From: Candidatus Faecalibacterium intestinigallinarum
Lineage (GTDB): Bacteria > Bacillota > Clostridia > Oscillospirales > Ruminococcaceae
Assembly (NCBI GenBank): GCA_019113345.1
Contig: DXHQ01000017.1
Coordinates: forward strand, 1-32,655
DNA: 32,655 nucleotides
Direction: 5' to 3'
Shown here: piece by piece, positions 7,794 to 14,766 of the stretch
How the letters are laid out: each line of letters opens with the position of its first letter
Position numbering within the stretch: position 1 is the first letter of the stretch
Position numbers and translations under genes: made by a program
Notes under the pieces: generated by a model
What the model was told of the DNA's origin: nothing
Database searches by the model: none
Seen by the model: only the letters and a program-made list of their open reading frames with translations

Positions 7794-9344
7794 ATGACCG
7801 CTGTCATCTATGCCCGCTATTCCTCCGACAACCAGCGGGAGGAATCCATCGAAGGCCAGATCCGCGAATGCACTGCCTACGCCGAAAAGAACGGCATCAC
7901 CGTAGTGAAGCACTATATTGACCGTGCCATTTCTGCCAAAACGGATAATCGTCCCCAGTTTCAGCAAATGATCAGGGACAGCGAGCGGAAGCTGTTTGAT
8001 ATGGTTTTAGTTTGGAAGCTGGATCGATTTGCCAGGAACCGATACGACAGCGCCCGATACAAGACTCAGCTCAAGAAGAATGACGTTAAACTGATGTCGG
8101 CTACAGAGATCATCTCGGATGGGCCGGAGGGCATTATTCTGGAGTCCGTTCTGGAAGGATATGCCGAATACTATTCAGCAGACCTCTCAGAGAAAGTCAT
8201 TCGCGGCATGACAGAAAATGCGCTAAAAGGCAAGTTTACCGGTGGAGCGGTTCCGGTTGGATATTGGATTGATGAGAAACAACATTTTCAGGCTGATCCT
8301 TTGGTTGCACCACTCATTCATGAGGCCTTCAAAATGTACAACGATGGCTCCACTATGACCGAAGTACGGGACTGGCTGAATGAACACCAGGTTAAAAATC
8401 CTCGCGGTGGCCCCATGAGCTACAATACAGTCCAGCATATGCTGAAGAATCGCCGCTATATAGGTGAACTGAAATACCGGGATATCTTGATTCCAGATGC
8501 CATTCCACCGATTGTGTCACTGGAACTATTCGAGGATGTGCAAATCAAGATGGCCAAAAATAAAAAGGCCCCTGCCCGGCGCAAGGCAGAGGATGACTAT
8601 CTTCTGACTACCAAACTGTTCTGCGGTTACTGTGGTTCCTTGATGTTCGGGGAGAGCGGTACCAGCCGTTCCGGGGACGTGCACCGGTACTATAAATGCG
8701 CGACAGTTAAAAAGAGAAAGTCCTGTCAAAAGAAGACTGTCCGGAAGCAGTGGCTGGAAGACTTGGTGATTGCAAAAACCAAAGCTCTTATTATGGATGA
8801 TACCGTGATTGATTCCCTTGTTTCCAGCGTGATGGAGCTGCAAAACAAAGAAAACATTCATTTGCCCCTCTATGAGAAACAGCTCAGGGAGACGGAAACG
8901 GGCATTCAGAATATGCTCAACGCCATCCAGGCTGGCATTCTGACCAGTTCCACCAAAGAACGCCTGGAAGCCCTGGAAATGCAAAAGAAAGAGCTGGAAG
9001 CCAAGATCGCCGAAGAGCGGCTTGCAAAGCCCAAGCTCAGCGAAGACTTTGTGCGATTCTGGCTGACCCGGTTCCGCAAGCTGGACCTTTCTCAAAGGGA
9101 GCAGCGTCAGGCGCTGATTGATACTTTCATCAACGCCATCTACCTGTATGATGACAAAATGCTCATTACCTTCAACTACAAAGAAGGAACGGAGACCGTT
9201 TCCTTTGCTGAAGCCACAGAGGCTGTGGCAGGGGAAATTGGTTCGGATTTGGATTGCTTAACTGCACCACGGCGACCACGGATGTGGCCGCCGTTTTTGT
9301 TGTTTTTGCCCAGCGCAAAGGCCGGTGCAGCGCACCGGCCTTGA
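7794..9344 (+). CDS. Large serine recombinase; 3' end runs into junction DNA
   Basis: The 516-residue protein has an N-terminal resolvase domain (YARYSSDNQ with the catalytic serine near residue 10, DRFARN at about 83), a recombinase domain (GGAVPVGY onward), a zinc ribbon (CGYCGSLMFG, then YKCATVKKRKSC) and a coiled-coil C-terminus. It would integrate and excise the element between att sites. Start ATG at 7794 has GGAGGAGG upstream; the frame upstream of it is not preceded by a better site. The usual C-terminus of this group ends near GSDLDCLxAP. Here the last about 25 residues are encoded by two hairpins, so they probably come from the chromosomal flank. Confidence 0.9.
   Translation: MTAVIYARYSSDNQREESIEGQIRECTAYAEKNGITVVKHYIDRAISAKTDNRPQFQQMIRDSERKLFDMVLVWKLDRFARNRYDSARYKTQLKKNDVKLMSATEIISDGPEGIILESVLEGYAEYYSADLSEKVIRGMTENALKGKFTGGAVPVGYWIDEKQHFQADPLVAPLIHEAFKMYNDGSTMTEVRDWLNEHQVKNPRGGPMSYNTVQHMLKNRRYIGELKYRDILIPDAIPPIVSLELFEDVQIKMAKNKKAPARRKAEDDYLLTTKLFCGYCGSLMFGESGTSRSGDVHRYYKCATVKKRKSCQKKTVRKQWLEDLVIAKTKALIMDDTVIDSLVSSVMELQNKENIHLPLYEKQLRETETGIQNMLNAIQAGILTSSTKERLEALEMQKKELEAKIAEERLAKPKLSEDFVRFWLTRFRKLDLSQREQRQALIDTFINAIYLYDDKMLITFNYKEGTETVSFAEATEAVAGEIGSDLDCLTAPRRPRMWPPFLLFLPSAKAGAAHRP
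9269..9308 (+). terminator. Rho-independent terminator after the recombinase
   Basis: CGGCGACCAC (9270-9279) pairs with GTGGCCGCCG (9284-9293) apart from one mismatch, around a GGAT loop, followed by TTTTTGTTGTTTTTG. It lies inside the 3' end of the recombinase frame, which supports the idea that the frame is extended artificially at the junction. Confidence 0.75.
9318..9342. terminator. Perfect hairpin between the element and lrgB
   Basis: AAGGCCGGTG (9318-9327) pairs perfectly with CACCGGCCTT (9333-9342). It lies just past the lrgB stop on the minus strand. The U tract is poor on both strands, so termination is likely weak; it may help end the lrgAB transcript. Confidence 0.45.
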
Positions 9345-9370
9345 TCGCGTTCACGGCAGCTTTAAGCCCT

Positions 9371-10054
9371 TCAAAACAGGAGCGGGCAGAGCACCGCGGT
9401 CAGGATGCCGGCCACCACCAGGGAGAGGCTGCTGACGGCCTCGGCGGTCTGGCTCAGCTCGGCGGCTTTGGAGGTGCCGATGACGTGGGCCGCCGTGCCG
9501 AAGGCTGCGCCCTGCGCGGCGGGATGGTCCAGCCGCAGCAGGCGGCAGAGCTGCGGCCCGAAGGCGCTGCCCAGGATGCCGGTCAGGATGATGGCGGCGG
9601 TGGTCAGGGCGGGCGCGCCCCCGGCAGCCTCGCTGACGGCGATGCCCATCGCGGTGGTGATGCTCTTGGGCAGCAGGGAGAGGGTCAGCACTCCGTCCAG
9701 GCGGCAGAGGGCCGCCAGGCCCCAGACGCAGCCCAGGCTGGCCAGCGTGCCGGCCGCCACGCCGGCCAGGATGGCGGGCAGGTCCCGGCGCAGCCGCCGG
9801 AACTGGGCGTGCAGCGGGATGGCCAGGCAGACGGTGGCCGGGGTCAGCAGCCAGGAAAAGGCTTCGCAGTGCCGCTGATAGGTCTCGTTGGGGATGCCGG
9901 CGGCCGCCAGCGCCGCCCCCGTCAGAACGGCTGCGATCAGGATGGGGTTGAAGATGGGCAGCCGCAGCTTCTGCTGGCACAGGCGGCCCAGCTCAAAGGC
10001 GCAGAAGGTCAGCGCGATGGCGAACAGGGTGGACGAGGCAAAAAACTCAGTCAT
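9371..10054 (-). CDS. lrgB: LrgB-family membrane protein
   Basis: A 227-residue protein made mostly of hydrophobic segments (about six) and carrying the LrgB signature region LLPKSITTAMGIAVSEAAGG and TAAIILTGILGS. In staphylococci LrgAB opposes CidA-type holins and affects autolysis. Plant and bacterial relatives move glycolate or pyruvate, so metabolite transport is an alternative role. Start ATG at 10052-10054 with GGAGGGC upstream; it overlaps the lrgA 3' end by eight bases. The longer open frame upstream is the shadow of lrgA. Confidence 0.9.
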   Translation of the reverse strand: MTEFFASSTLFAIALTFCAFELGRLCQQKLRLPIFNPILIAAVLTGAALAAAGIPNETYQRHCEAFSWLLTPATVCLAIPLHAQFRRLRRDLPAILAGVAAGTLASLGCVWGLAALCRLDGVLTLSLLPKSITTAMGIAVSEAAGGAPALTTAAIILTGILGSAFGPQLCRLLRLDHPAAQGAAFGTAAHVIGTSKAAELSQTAEAVSSLSLVVAGILTAVLCPLLF

Positions 10055-10412
10055 CGCCGCCCTCCTGTTCCCGGCGGCCCAGCAGGGCCTGGGTGACTTT
10101 GCCCGCCACCGCAAACACCACTGCGGTGGACAGCACGACGATGCCCAGCACCGCGGGCCAGACGGAGGCCAGCATGGGCCAGATATCCACAAGGCCCACC
10201 GCCGGCGCGATGAAGAGCAGGGGCATCAGCCCCAGCAGAAACTGGCCGCAGTCGGCCACCGAGGCGAGGGGCAGCCGCCCGCTCTCCAGCGCGAGAAAGA
10301 GCAGCACCAGCCCCCAGACCGCCGCCGGGATGGGCAGAGGCAGCGCCGCGTGCAGGACTTCGCCCGCCAGGGTGAAGCCGGTGATCCACAAAAATTGCCG
10401 CAGGTAACGCAA
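10047..10412 (-). CDS. lrgA: LrgA/CidA-family membrane protein
   Basis: The protein has 121 residues and four hydrophobic segments. It carries the family features LPIPAAVWGLVLLFLAL and LLGLMPLLFIAPAVGLVD. It is holin-like and partners LrgB. Its gene is first in the lrgAB pair on the minus strand. No LytSR two-component system is visible nearby, so its control is not evident. Confidence 0.9.
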   Translation of the reverse strand: MRYLRQFLWITGFTLAGEVLHAALPLPIPAAVWGLVLLFLALESGRLPLASVADCGQFLLGLMPLLFIAPAVGLVDIWPMLASVWPAVLGIVVLSTAVVFAVAGKVTQALLGRREQEGGDD

Positions 10413-10464
10413 GATGATCCCTCACTTTGTTTTCACTTGGCCGCCGCAGGCGCGGCAACGCCCT

Positions 10465-10493
10465 TATTATGGCACAAAGCGGGAATTTGTCAA
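10465..10493 (-). promoter_or_regulatory. Promoter of lrgAB
   Basis: On the minus strand TTGACA (10488-10493) is 17 bases from ATAATA (10465-10470). It lies 50-80 bases upstream of the lrgA start. Confidence 0.65.
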
Positions 10494-10513
10494 CAGGAAA
10501 ATCAAAAAAGCAC

Positions 10514-10548
10514 AAAACGCCTCCGGGCAGGCGCTCCGGAGGCGTTTT
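10514..10548 (-). terminator. Terminator of mazF
   Basis: Perfect 13-bp stem: AAAACGCCTCCGG (10514-10526) with CCGGAGGCGTTTT (10536-10548). On the minus strand it follows the mazF stop and is trailed by TTTTGTGCTTTTTTG. Confidence 0.8.
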
Positions 10549-10561
10549 TGCGTTTGATATT

Positions 10562-10912
10562 TTAATATCCGCTCAGGCCCAGGCTGACGTCCAGGGCCTG
10601 GTTGACCCGCTTCTGGTCCTCGGGGGTGATCTGGCCGGCGCGCTGGCGCAGCCGGTGCTTGTCGAGGGTGCGGATCTGTTCCAGCAGGACCACGCTGTCC
10701 TTGGCGAGGCCGGTGTCTGCCGCCCGGATGTTGATGTGGGTGGGCAGGCGGGTCTTATCCAGCCGGGATGTAATGGCCGCTGCGATCACGGTGGGGCTGT
10801 GCCGGTTGCCGATCTCGTTCTGGACGATCAGGACGGGGCGGACGCCTCCCTGCTCCGAACCGACCACCGGCGACAGGTCGGCGTAGAAAACTTCTCCTCT
10901 GTGTACCTCCAT
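10562..10912 (-). CDS. mazF: MazF/NdoA-type endoribonuclease toxin
   Basis: The 116-residue protein has the PemK/MazF fold markers RGEVFYADLSPVVGSEQGGVRPVLIVQN at the start, TSRLDKTRLPTH in the middle and a DSVVLLEQIRTLDKHRL segment. These enzymes cut mRNA at short specific sequences. Start ATG at 10910-10912 is preceded by AAGGAGGG. No antitoxin (MazE/NdoAI-like) frame precedes it in 10913-11065, where the toxin normally has its partner. acpS is next upstream, as in Bacillus where the order is acpS, ydcC, alr, ndoAI, ndoA. The intermediate genes, including the antitoxin, appear to be absent here. Confidence 0.88.
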   Translation of the reverse strand: MEVHRGEVFYADLSPVVGSEQGGVRPVLIVQNEIGNRHSPTVIAAAITSRLDKTRLPTHINIRAADTGLAKDSVVLLEQIRTLDKHRLRQRAGQITPEDQKRVNQALDVSLGLSGY

Positions 10913-11065
10913 GGAACTCCCTCCTTGTTGGTTTGAAGGGCGCGGTGACTGGCCGCTCTATGTGCCGGCGTGCCAGCGGCCCGCGCTCCGGGGACACTGA
11001 GAGTATGCCCCGTCTGCCCGCCCGCTATGCACGCCGTGATGGTCTATCTTATGCGCAGGGCGTTC

Positions 11066-11482
11066 TCAGCTTTCGTCGGGAGAAGTTTCCAGCAGGCAGA
11101 CGGCCATGGCCACGCCGCCGTCGTGGCTGAGGGTGAGATGGGCGGTCAGGCGGCGGCCGGCCACCCATTCCGCCGTCCGGCCCGCAAAGCGGTAGGCCGG
11201 CGCGCCGGAGGCAAGCCGCACCGCCTCGATCTCGGCGAGGGAGAAGGGCCCCGCCAGGCCGGTGCCCGCCGCCTTGAGAAAGGCTTCCTTGGCGGCAAAG
11301 TCGGCCGCCGCGCTGGCCGCCCGCCGCGCTGTCAGGGCGGCGCTGTCCGTCCCGTCAAGGCCGAGGGCCGCCCGTTCCGCCGGGCCGAACACCCGCCGGG
11401 CAAAGGCCGCCCCGTGGGGGCCGGTCAGGCTTTTTTTCATCCGGGAAATGGCGCACAGGTCGCACCCGATGCCAAAGATCAT
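11066..11482 (-). CDS. acpS: Holo-[acyl-carrier-protein] synthase
   Basis: The 138-residue protein transfers the phosphopantetheine arm of CoA to acyl carrier protein, which switches on fatty acid synthesis. It has GIGCDLC with the metal-binding D8, FAAKEAFLKAAGTG with the catalytic-region glutamate, and the C-terminal LTLSHDGGVAMA motif. Length is typical of the family (about 120-140). Start ATG at 11480-11482 has AAGGAG upstream; the frame is open further upstream without a site. The mazF gene follows on the same strand about 150 bases later. Confidence 0.92.
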   Translation of the reverse strand: MIFGIGCDLCAISRMKKSLTGPHGAAFARRVFGPAERAALGLDGTDSAALTARRAASAAADFAAKEAFLKAAGTGLAGPFSLAEIEAVRLASGAPAYRFAGRTAEWVAGRRLTAHLTLSHDGGVAMAVCLLETSPDES

Positions 11483-11551
11483 GCTGCCGCTCCTTTCGCG
11501 GCCCGGAGGGACCGCATTTTGTATTTGTTTTGTAAATATTTGCATCTGTAC

Positions 11552-11580
11552 TTGAAGTTTGCCCCTGATTCGTGTAGAAT
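11552..11580 (+). promoter_or_regulatory. Promoter of ireB
   Basis: TTGAAG (11552-11557) is 17 bases from TAGAAT (11575-11580), about 70 bases ahead of the ireB start. Confidence 0.55.
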
Positions 11581-11652
11581 AAGAGCAGCATCCGGCAGCG
11601 GCTCGCAGCCGCAGACCGCCTTGCCTCGCAAGGCAGAAGGGAGTGGATGGTT

Positions 11653-11898
11653 ATGAGTGAACCTACTGCTATTTTTTCGATCCACGATGAAAAGGACGAG
11701 CAGATCCGCGATATCCTGCAGCAAGTGTACGCTGCCCTGAAAGAAAAGGGGTATAACCCCGTCAACCAGCTGGTGGGCTACATCCTGTCGGAGGACCCCA
11801 CCTACATCACCACCCACAACGGCGCGCGCTCCCTCATCCGCAAGGTGGACCGCGATGACCTGCTGCAGGCGCTGCTGCGCAGCTATCTGGACGTGTAA
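11653..11898 (+). CDS. ireB: IreB-family regulatory phosphoprotein
   Basis: An 81-residue protein of the IreB (DUF965) family, recognised by [52 protein letters not shown]. In enterococci IreB is phosphorylated on threonines near the N-terminus by the kinase IreK and tunes cephalosporin tolerance; the family is broad in Firmicutes. I chose the ATG at 11653 because AAGGGAG ends nine bases earlier; the ATG at 11647 would leave three bases. In other Firmicutes it lies next to alaS and the Holliday junction resolvase gene ruvX; here it stands alone. Confidence 0.93.
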   Translation: MSEPTAIFSIHDEKDEQIRDILQQVYAALKEKGYNPVNQLVGYILSEDPTYITTHNGARSLIRKVDRDDLLQALLRSYLDV

Positions 11899-11915
11899 GA
11901 TCATCTCAGGCCTGT

Positions 11916-11939
11916 GCCCGAAAGGGCGCGGGCTTTTTT
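11916..11939 (+). terminator. Terminator of ireB
   Basis: GCCCG (11916-11920) pairs with CGGGC (11929-11933), followed by six T. The T tract overlaps the stop codon of the converging dus gene. Confidence 0.7.
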
Positions 11940-12873
11940 ATTTGTGCAGCGGCAGGGCGAAGATCTGCCCCACCGTCACCTCGTACTCCCAGGGGTCGCG
12001 CAGCTTTTTCAGCTGTTTGGCCAGCCGGTCCGCCCCCTCGAAGAGGCTGATGGCCTCGTGCCAATAGGCTTTCATCCGGCTGATGGCGGCCTGCGGGCTG
12101 CCAAAGGCGGCGGCGTAGCCGGCGTAGAGCTCGGCGAAGTAGCCCCGCAGCTCCTCTTTGGAGGCGGGCGCCCCGCCCCGCGCCCGGCGGAGGAGGGCGG
12201 GGTCGGCGATGAGCCCCCGGCCCGCCATCAGGCCCGAGAGGCCGGGCCACCGGCTTCCCAAAGCGGCGAAGCCGGCGGGGGAGGTGATGTCCCCGTTGTA
12301 GCAGACGGGGGCCCTGCAGGCGGGCAGGGCCGCCGCAAAGGCGTCCCGGTCGGCCTCGCCCCGGTAGAGCTGCCGCATCACCCGCGGGTGGATGATGAGT
12401 TCGGCGAGGGGGTAGCGGTTGTAGACTTCCAGGATGGGGCCGAATTCTTCCGGCCGTTCCACCCCGATGCGGGTCTTGACCGAGATGGGCCCGCCCGCCT
12501 CGTCAAAGACGGCGTAGAGAAAGCGGTCCAGCCCGTCAAGGTCCCGCAGCATCCCGGCCCCCTTGCCCTTGGCGGTGACGGTGCCGGACGGGCAGCCGAA
12601 GTTGAGGTTGACCTCGCTGTAGCCTATCTGCCGCAGAACGCCGATCATCCAGGCGGCGCAGCTGCCGTCTTTGCCCAGCAGCTGCGGGATGACCGGCGCG
12701 CCGGGGTTGGCTTCGGGGGCAAGCTCGGCCATCTTCTTTTTGACCGGCACCCGGTTTTCAGGCGGGGAGAGAAAGGGCGCGTAATACCGGTCCGCCCCGC
12801 CGAACCAGCGCTGATGGACCTGCCGCCAGACCCGGTCGGTCAGCCCCTCCATCGGGGCCGCGTAATACTGCAT
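11938..12873 (-). CDS. tRNA-dihydrouridine synthase
   Basis: The 311-residue protein reduces uridines in tRNA D-loops using FMN and NADPH. Markers: YYAAPMEGLTDRVWRQ at the start (FMN-binding barrel), the NLNFGCPSG motif with the catalytic cysteine, a K-T-R-I-G segment (ISVKTRIGVE), HPRVMRQLYRGEAD and VCYNGDIT. Start ATG at 12871-12873 with AAGGAGA upstream; an upstream open stretch is antisense to the next gene. A minus promoter is plausible at 12904-12933 (TTGACA, 18 bases, TATCGT). It converges on ireB. Confidence 0.92.
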   Translation of the reverse strand: MQYYAAPMEGLTDRVWRQVHQRWFGGADRYYAPFLSPPENRVPVKKKMAELAPEANPGAPVIPQLLGKDGSCAAWMIGVLRQIGYSEVNLNFGCPSGTVTAKGKGAGMLRDLDGLDRFLYAVFDEAGGPISVKTRIGVERPEEFGPILEVYNRYPLAELIIHPRVMRQLYRGEADRDAFAAALPACRAPVCYNGDITSPAGFAALGSRWPGLSGLMAGRGLIADPALLRRARGGAPASKEELRGYFAELYAGYAAAFGSPQAAISRMKAYWHEAISLFEGADRLAKQLKKLRDPWEYEVTVGQIFALPLHK

Positions 12874-12950
12874 ATGTTGTCTCCTTTGCATGTGCTGCCT
12901 TGAACGATAGCATAGGGCAGGGGGCGTTGTCAAGGGAAACCCTGCCGGGA

Positions 12951-12979
12951 TGGACTTTTTCAAAGAGATACGGTACACT
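12951..12979 (+). promoter_or_regulatory. Probable promoter of the Bro-N gene
   Basis: TGGACT (12951-12956) is 17 bases from TACACT (12974-12979), about 35 bases before the ATG at 13013. Confidence 0.4.
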
Positions 12980-13012
12980 AGAGGCATACCGGTGAAAGGA
13001 AGGTACACGGCG

Positions 13013-13900
13013 ATGGCCGAAGCAAACAACAACGGCGCGATCCAGCTGTTTGAGGACAAGAAAATCCGCACCGCGTGGGACGCGGAGCAGGAGGAATGGT
13101 ACTTTGCCATTGTGGACGTGATCGCCGTCCTGACAGAGAGCGCCAACCCCCAAACCTATTGGCGGGTGCTGAAAAAACGGCTTAAAGACGAGGGAAATGA
13201 AACCGTTACAAATTGTAACGCTTTGAAGATGACCGCTGCAGACGGCAAAAAGCGGCTGACCGACGTGGCCAACACCGAGCAGCTTTTGCGGATCATCCAG
13301 TCGGTGCCCTCCCCGAAAGCCGAGCCGTTCAAGGCGTGGCTGGCAAGGGTGGGCCGGGAACGCATCGAAGAGACCATCGACCCGGAACAGACCATCGACC
13401 GGGCGCTGGAAACCTACCTGAAAAAAGGCTATTCCGAAGAATGGGTGCATCAGCGCCTGCTGGCCATCCGCATCCGCAACGAGCTGACCGATGAGTGGCA
13501 AAAGCGCGGCGTGGAAAAGGGCAGGGAGTATGCCATTCTGACCGACGAAATTTCCCGCGCCTGGTCGGGCATGACCACGCGGCAGTATAAGCGGCTGAAG
13601 GGCCTGAAGAAGGAAAACCTCCGCGACAACATGACCGACCTGGAACTGGTCCTGACCATGCTGGCGGAGGCGTCCGCCACCGATATATCCAAAGCGGCCA
13701 AACCGCAGGGCTTTGCCGAAAATCAGGATGTGGCCCGGCAGGGCGGCGAGGTGGCCGGCATAGCGCGGCAGGCGCTGGAAGCCAGGACCGGCAAACCGGT
13801 GATCACTTCCCAAAAGGCCGACGATTTCCGGCAGCTGATCACGGACGTGGTGGAGAATGCCGCCGCCCTGCCGGAACGCGCGGAGAAAAAAGAACCATAA
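13013..13900 (+). CDS. Bro-N domain (phage antirepressor-like) protein
   Basis: The protein has 295 residues. Its N-terminal 110 residues match the Bro-N/antirepressor pattern: IQLFEDKKIRTAWDAEQEEWYFAIVDVIAVLTESANPQTYWRVLKKRL, then a segment with LRIIQSVPSPKAEPFKAWLA. The C-terminal half (GRERIEETIDPEQTIDRALETYLKKGYSEEWV onward) is a helical region seen in chromosomal relatives. Phage Bro-N proteins bind DNA and antagonise repressors, but this one has no phage neighbours, so it may be a domesticated regulator. Start ATG at 13013 follows AAGGAAGG. The gene stands alone between dus and the flavoprotein gene. Confidence 0.82.
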   Translation: MAEANNNGAIQLFEDKKIRTAWDAEQEEWYFAIVDVIAVLTESANPQTYWRVLKKRLKDEGNETVTNCNALKMTAADGKKRLTDVANTEQLLRIIQSVPSPKAEPFKAWLARVGRERIEETIDPEQTIDRALETYLKKGYSEEWVHQRLLAIRIRNELTDEWQKRGVEKGREYAILTDEISRAWSGMTTRQYKRLKGLKKENLRDNMTDLELVLTMLAEASATDISKAAKPQGFAENQDVARQGGEVAGIARQALEARTGKPVITSQKADDFRQLITDVVENAAALPERAEKKEP

Positions 13901-13924
13901 AAGCCCGCCCCAAACGGAGCGGGC
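13898..13924 (-). terminator. Terminator of the flavoprotein gene
   Basis: GCCCGC (13903-13908) pairs with GCGGGC (13919-13924); on the minus strand it is followed by TTTTATGG. It lies directly after the stop of the minus-strand gene at 13935. Confidence 0.6.
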
Positions 13925-13934
13925 TGATGCAGGT

Positions 13935-14552
13935 TCAGCGCACAAAGTTGGTCTGCTGCGGTTTTTCCTTGCCGGGCAGGCCGTAGGTCTCTTTGCCGAG
14001 CTGGATGCTCTTGATGAGGAAGGCCATGTTCCGGGCCAGCACCCGTAGGGTCTGCAGCCCTTCGGCGTCCTGGGCGGCTTCGCCGGGCAGACGGCCGTGG
14101 ACGCTGTTCCAGTAGCGGCTGGAGGCCACCGGCATCCCGGCGATGGTGAAGTACTTGTTCAGCTCGTCGAAGGTGGCCGACAGGCCGCCCCGGCGGGCCA
14201 CCACCACACTGGCGCCCACCTTCATGGTCTTGTCGAAGTGGGTGCTGTAGAACAGCCGGTCCAGGAAGGAGACGAGGGTGCCGTTGGCCGAGGCGTAGTA
14301 GACCGGAGAGGCGACCACAAGCCCGTCGGCGACCTCGAACTTGGGGGCGGCCTCGTTGACCGCGTCGTCAAAGACGCAGCGGCCGAGGTTGGCGCAGCTG
14401 TTGCAGGCGATGCAGCCCCGGATGGGCTGCGGACCGACCTGGATGGTTTCGGTCTCGATGCCCTCCTGGGCGAACACCTTTTCCATTTCCGCGAGCGCAA
14501 GGCTCGTGTTGCCTCCCACACGGGGGCTGCCGTTGATCATCAGGACTTTCAT
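13935..14552 (-). CDS. Flavodoxin-family NAD(P)H reductase with iron-sulfur-type cysteine motif
   Basis: The 205-residue protein opens with the FMN-binding VLMINGSPRVGGNTS loop and continues with cysteines C47, C50, C53 and C59 (CIACNSCANLGRC), the compact motif of archaeal and clostridial iron-sulfur flavoproteins. A second FMN segment SPVYYASANGTLVSFLDRLF follows. It probably moves electrons between NAD(P)H-reduced FMN and a 4Fe-4S centre; the physiological partner is unknown. Start ATG at 14550-14552 has GAGGTG upstream. A -10-like TATAAT lies on the minus strand at 14596-14601. Confidence 0.85.
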   Translation of the reverse strand: MKVLMINGSPRVGGNTSLALAEMEKVFAQEGIETETIQVGPQPIRGCIACNSCANLGRCVFDDAVNEAAPKFEVADGLVVASPVYYASANGTLVSFLDRLFYSTHFDKTMKVGASVVVARRGGLSATFDELNKYFTIAGMPVASSRYWNSVHGRLPGEAAQDAEGLQTLRVLARNMAFLIKSIQLGKETYGLPGKEKPQQTNFVR

Positions 14553-14636
14553 GAAAAACACCTCGCTTTGATTGGTAAGTGTTAGCCTATAGTTCATTAT
14601 ATCATGCCGCCGGGCAAAAGAAAAGACGGCCGCCGC

Positions 14637-14665
14637 TTGACAAATCCCTTTGGGTATATTAAAAT
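14637..14665 (+). promoter_or_regulatory. Promoter of the riboswitch-controlled MATE gene
   Basis: TTGACA (14637-14642), 17 bases, TAAAAT (14660-14665). Transcription would start near 14671-14674, at the beginning of the riboswitch. Confidence 0.8.
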
Positions 14666-14669
14666 AACA

Positions 14670-14735
14670 GACGCGAAAGCTACATCTTTCCCTGTTTCTG
14701 AGTCATAAACAGGGGCGGATGCGGCTTCTTTTTTG
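14670..14735 (+). ncRNA. Guanidine-IV (mepA motif) riboswitch with overlapping terminator
   Basis: The leader contains GCTACATC (14679-14686), a perfect 8-bp hairpin CCCTGTTT (14690-14697) / AAACAGGG (14707-14714), and GGATGCGGCTTC (14717-14728) followed by TTTTTT. AAGC and CATC pair with GCTT and GATG, enclosing the hairpin and making a terminator. The GCUACAU and GGAUGCGGCUUC segments match my memory of the guanidine-IV class, and this class is named for its link to mepA-type MATE genes, exactly the next gene here. In the known class guanidine binding prevents the terminator. I did not align it to Rfam. Confidence 0.65.
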
Positions 14736-14766
14736 CGTGTTTTTCAGAAAAAGGAGAACTTGCCCT

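Larger units (their letters stand above)
1..9268. mobile_element. Right part of an integrated mobilizable element (IME-like)
   Basis: This stretch carries a relaxase operon (MobC-like, relaxase, ParB-like), cargo genes, a toxin-antitoxin pair and a large serine recombinase as its last gene, which is the usual content of serine-recombinase mobilizable elements of Clostridia. No conjugation (type IV secretion) genes are seen, so it would need a helper. Base composition is visibly lower in G+C than the DNA from 9.3 kb onward, and the cargo section at about 4.7-7.1 kb is the most AT-rich. The right edge is inferred near 9260-9270, where the recombinase frame runs into terminator hairpins beside lrgB. 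The left end is outside the window. Confidence 0.7.

Noticed and set aside
9254-10096. 280-residue plus-strand frame opposite lrgB
   Set aside because: Gly/Gln-rich antisense shadow.
12758-13945. 395-residue minus-strand frame over the Bro-N gene and dus
   Set aside because: Antisense to two recognised genes, with no family features.
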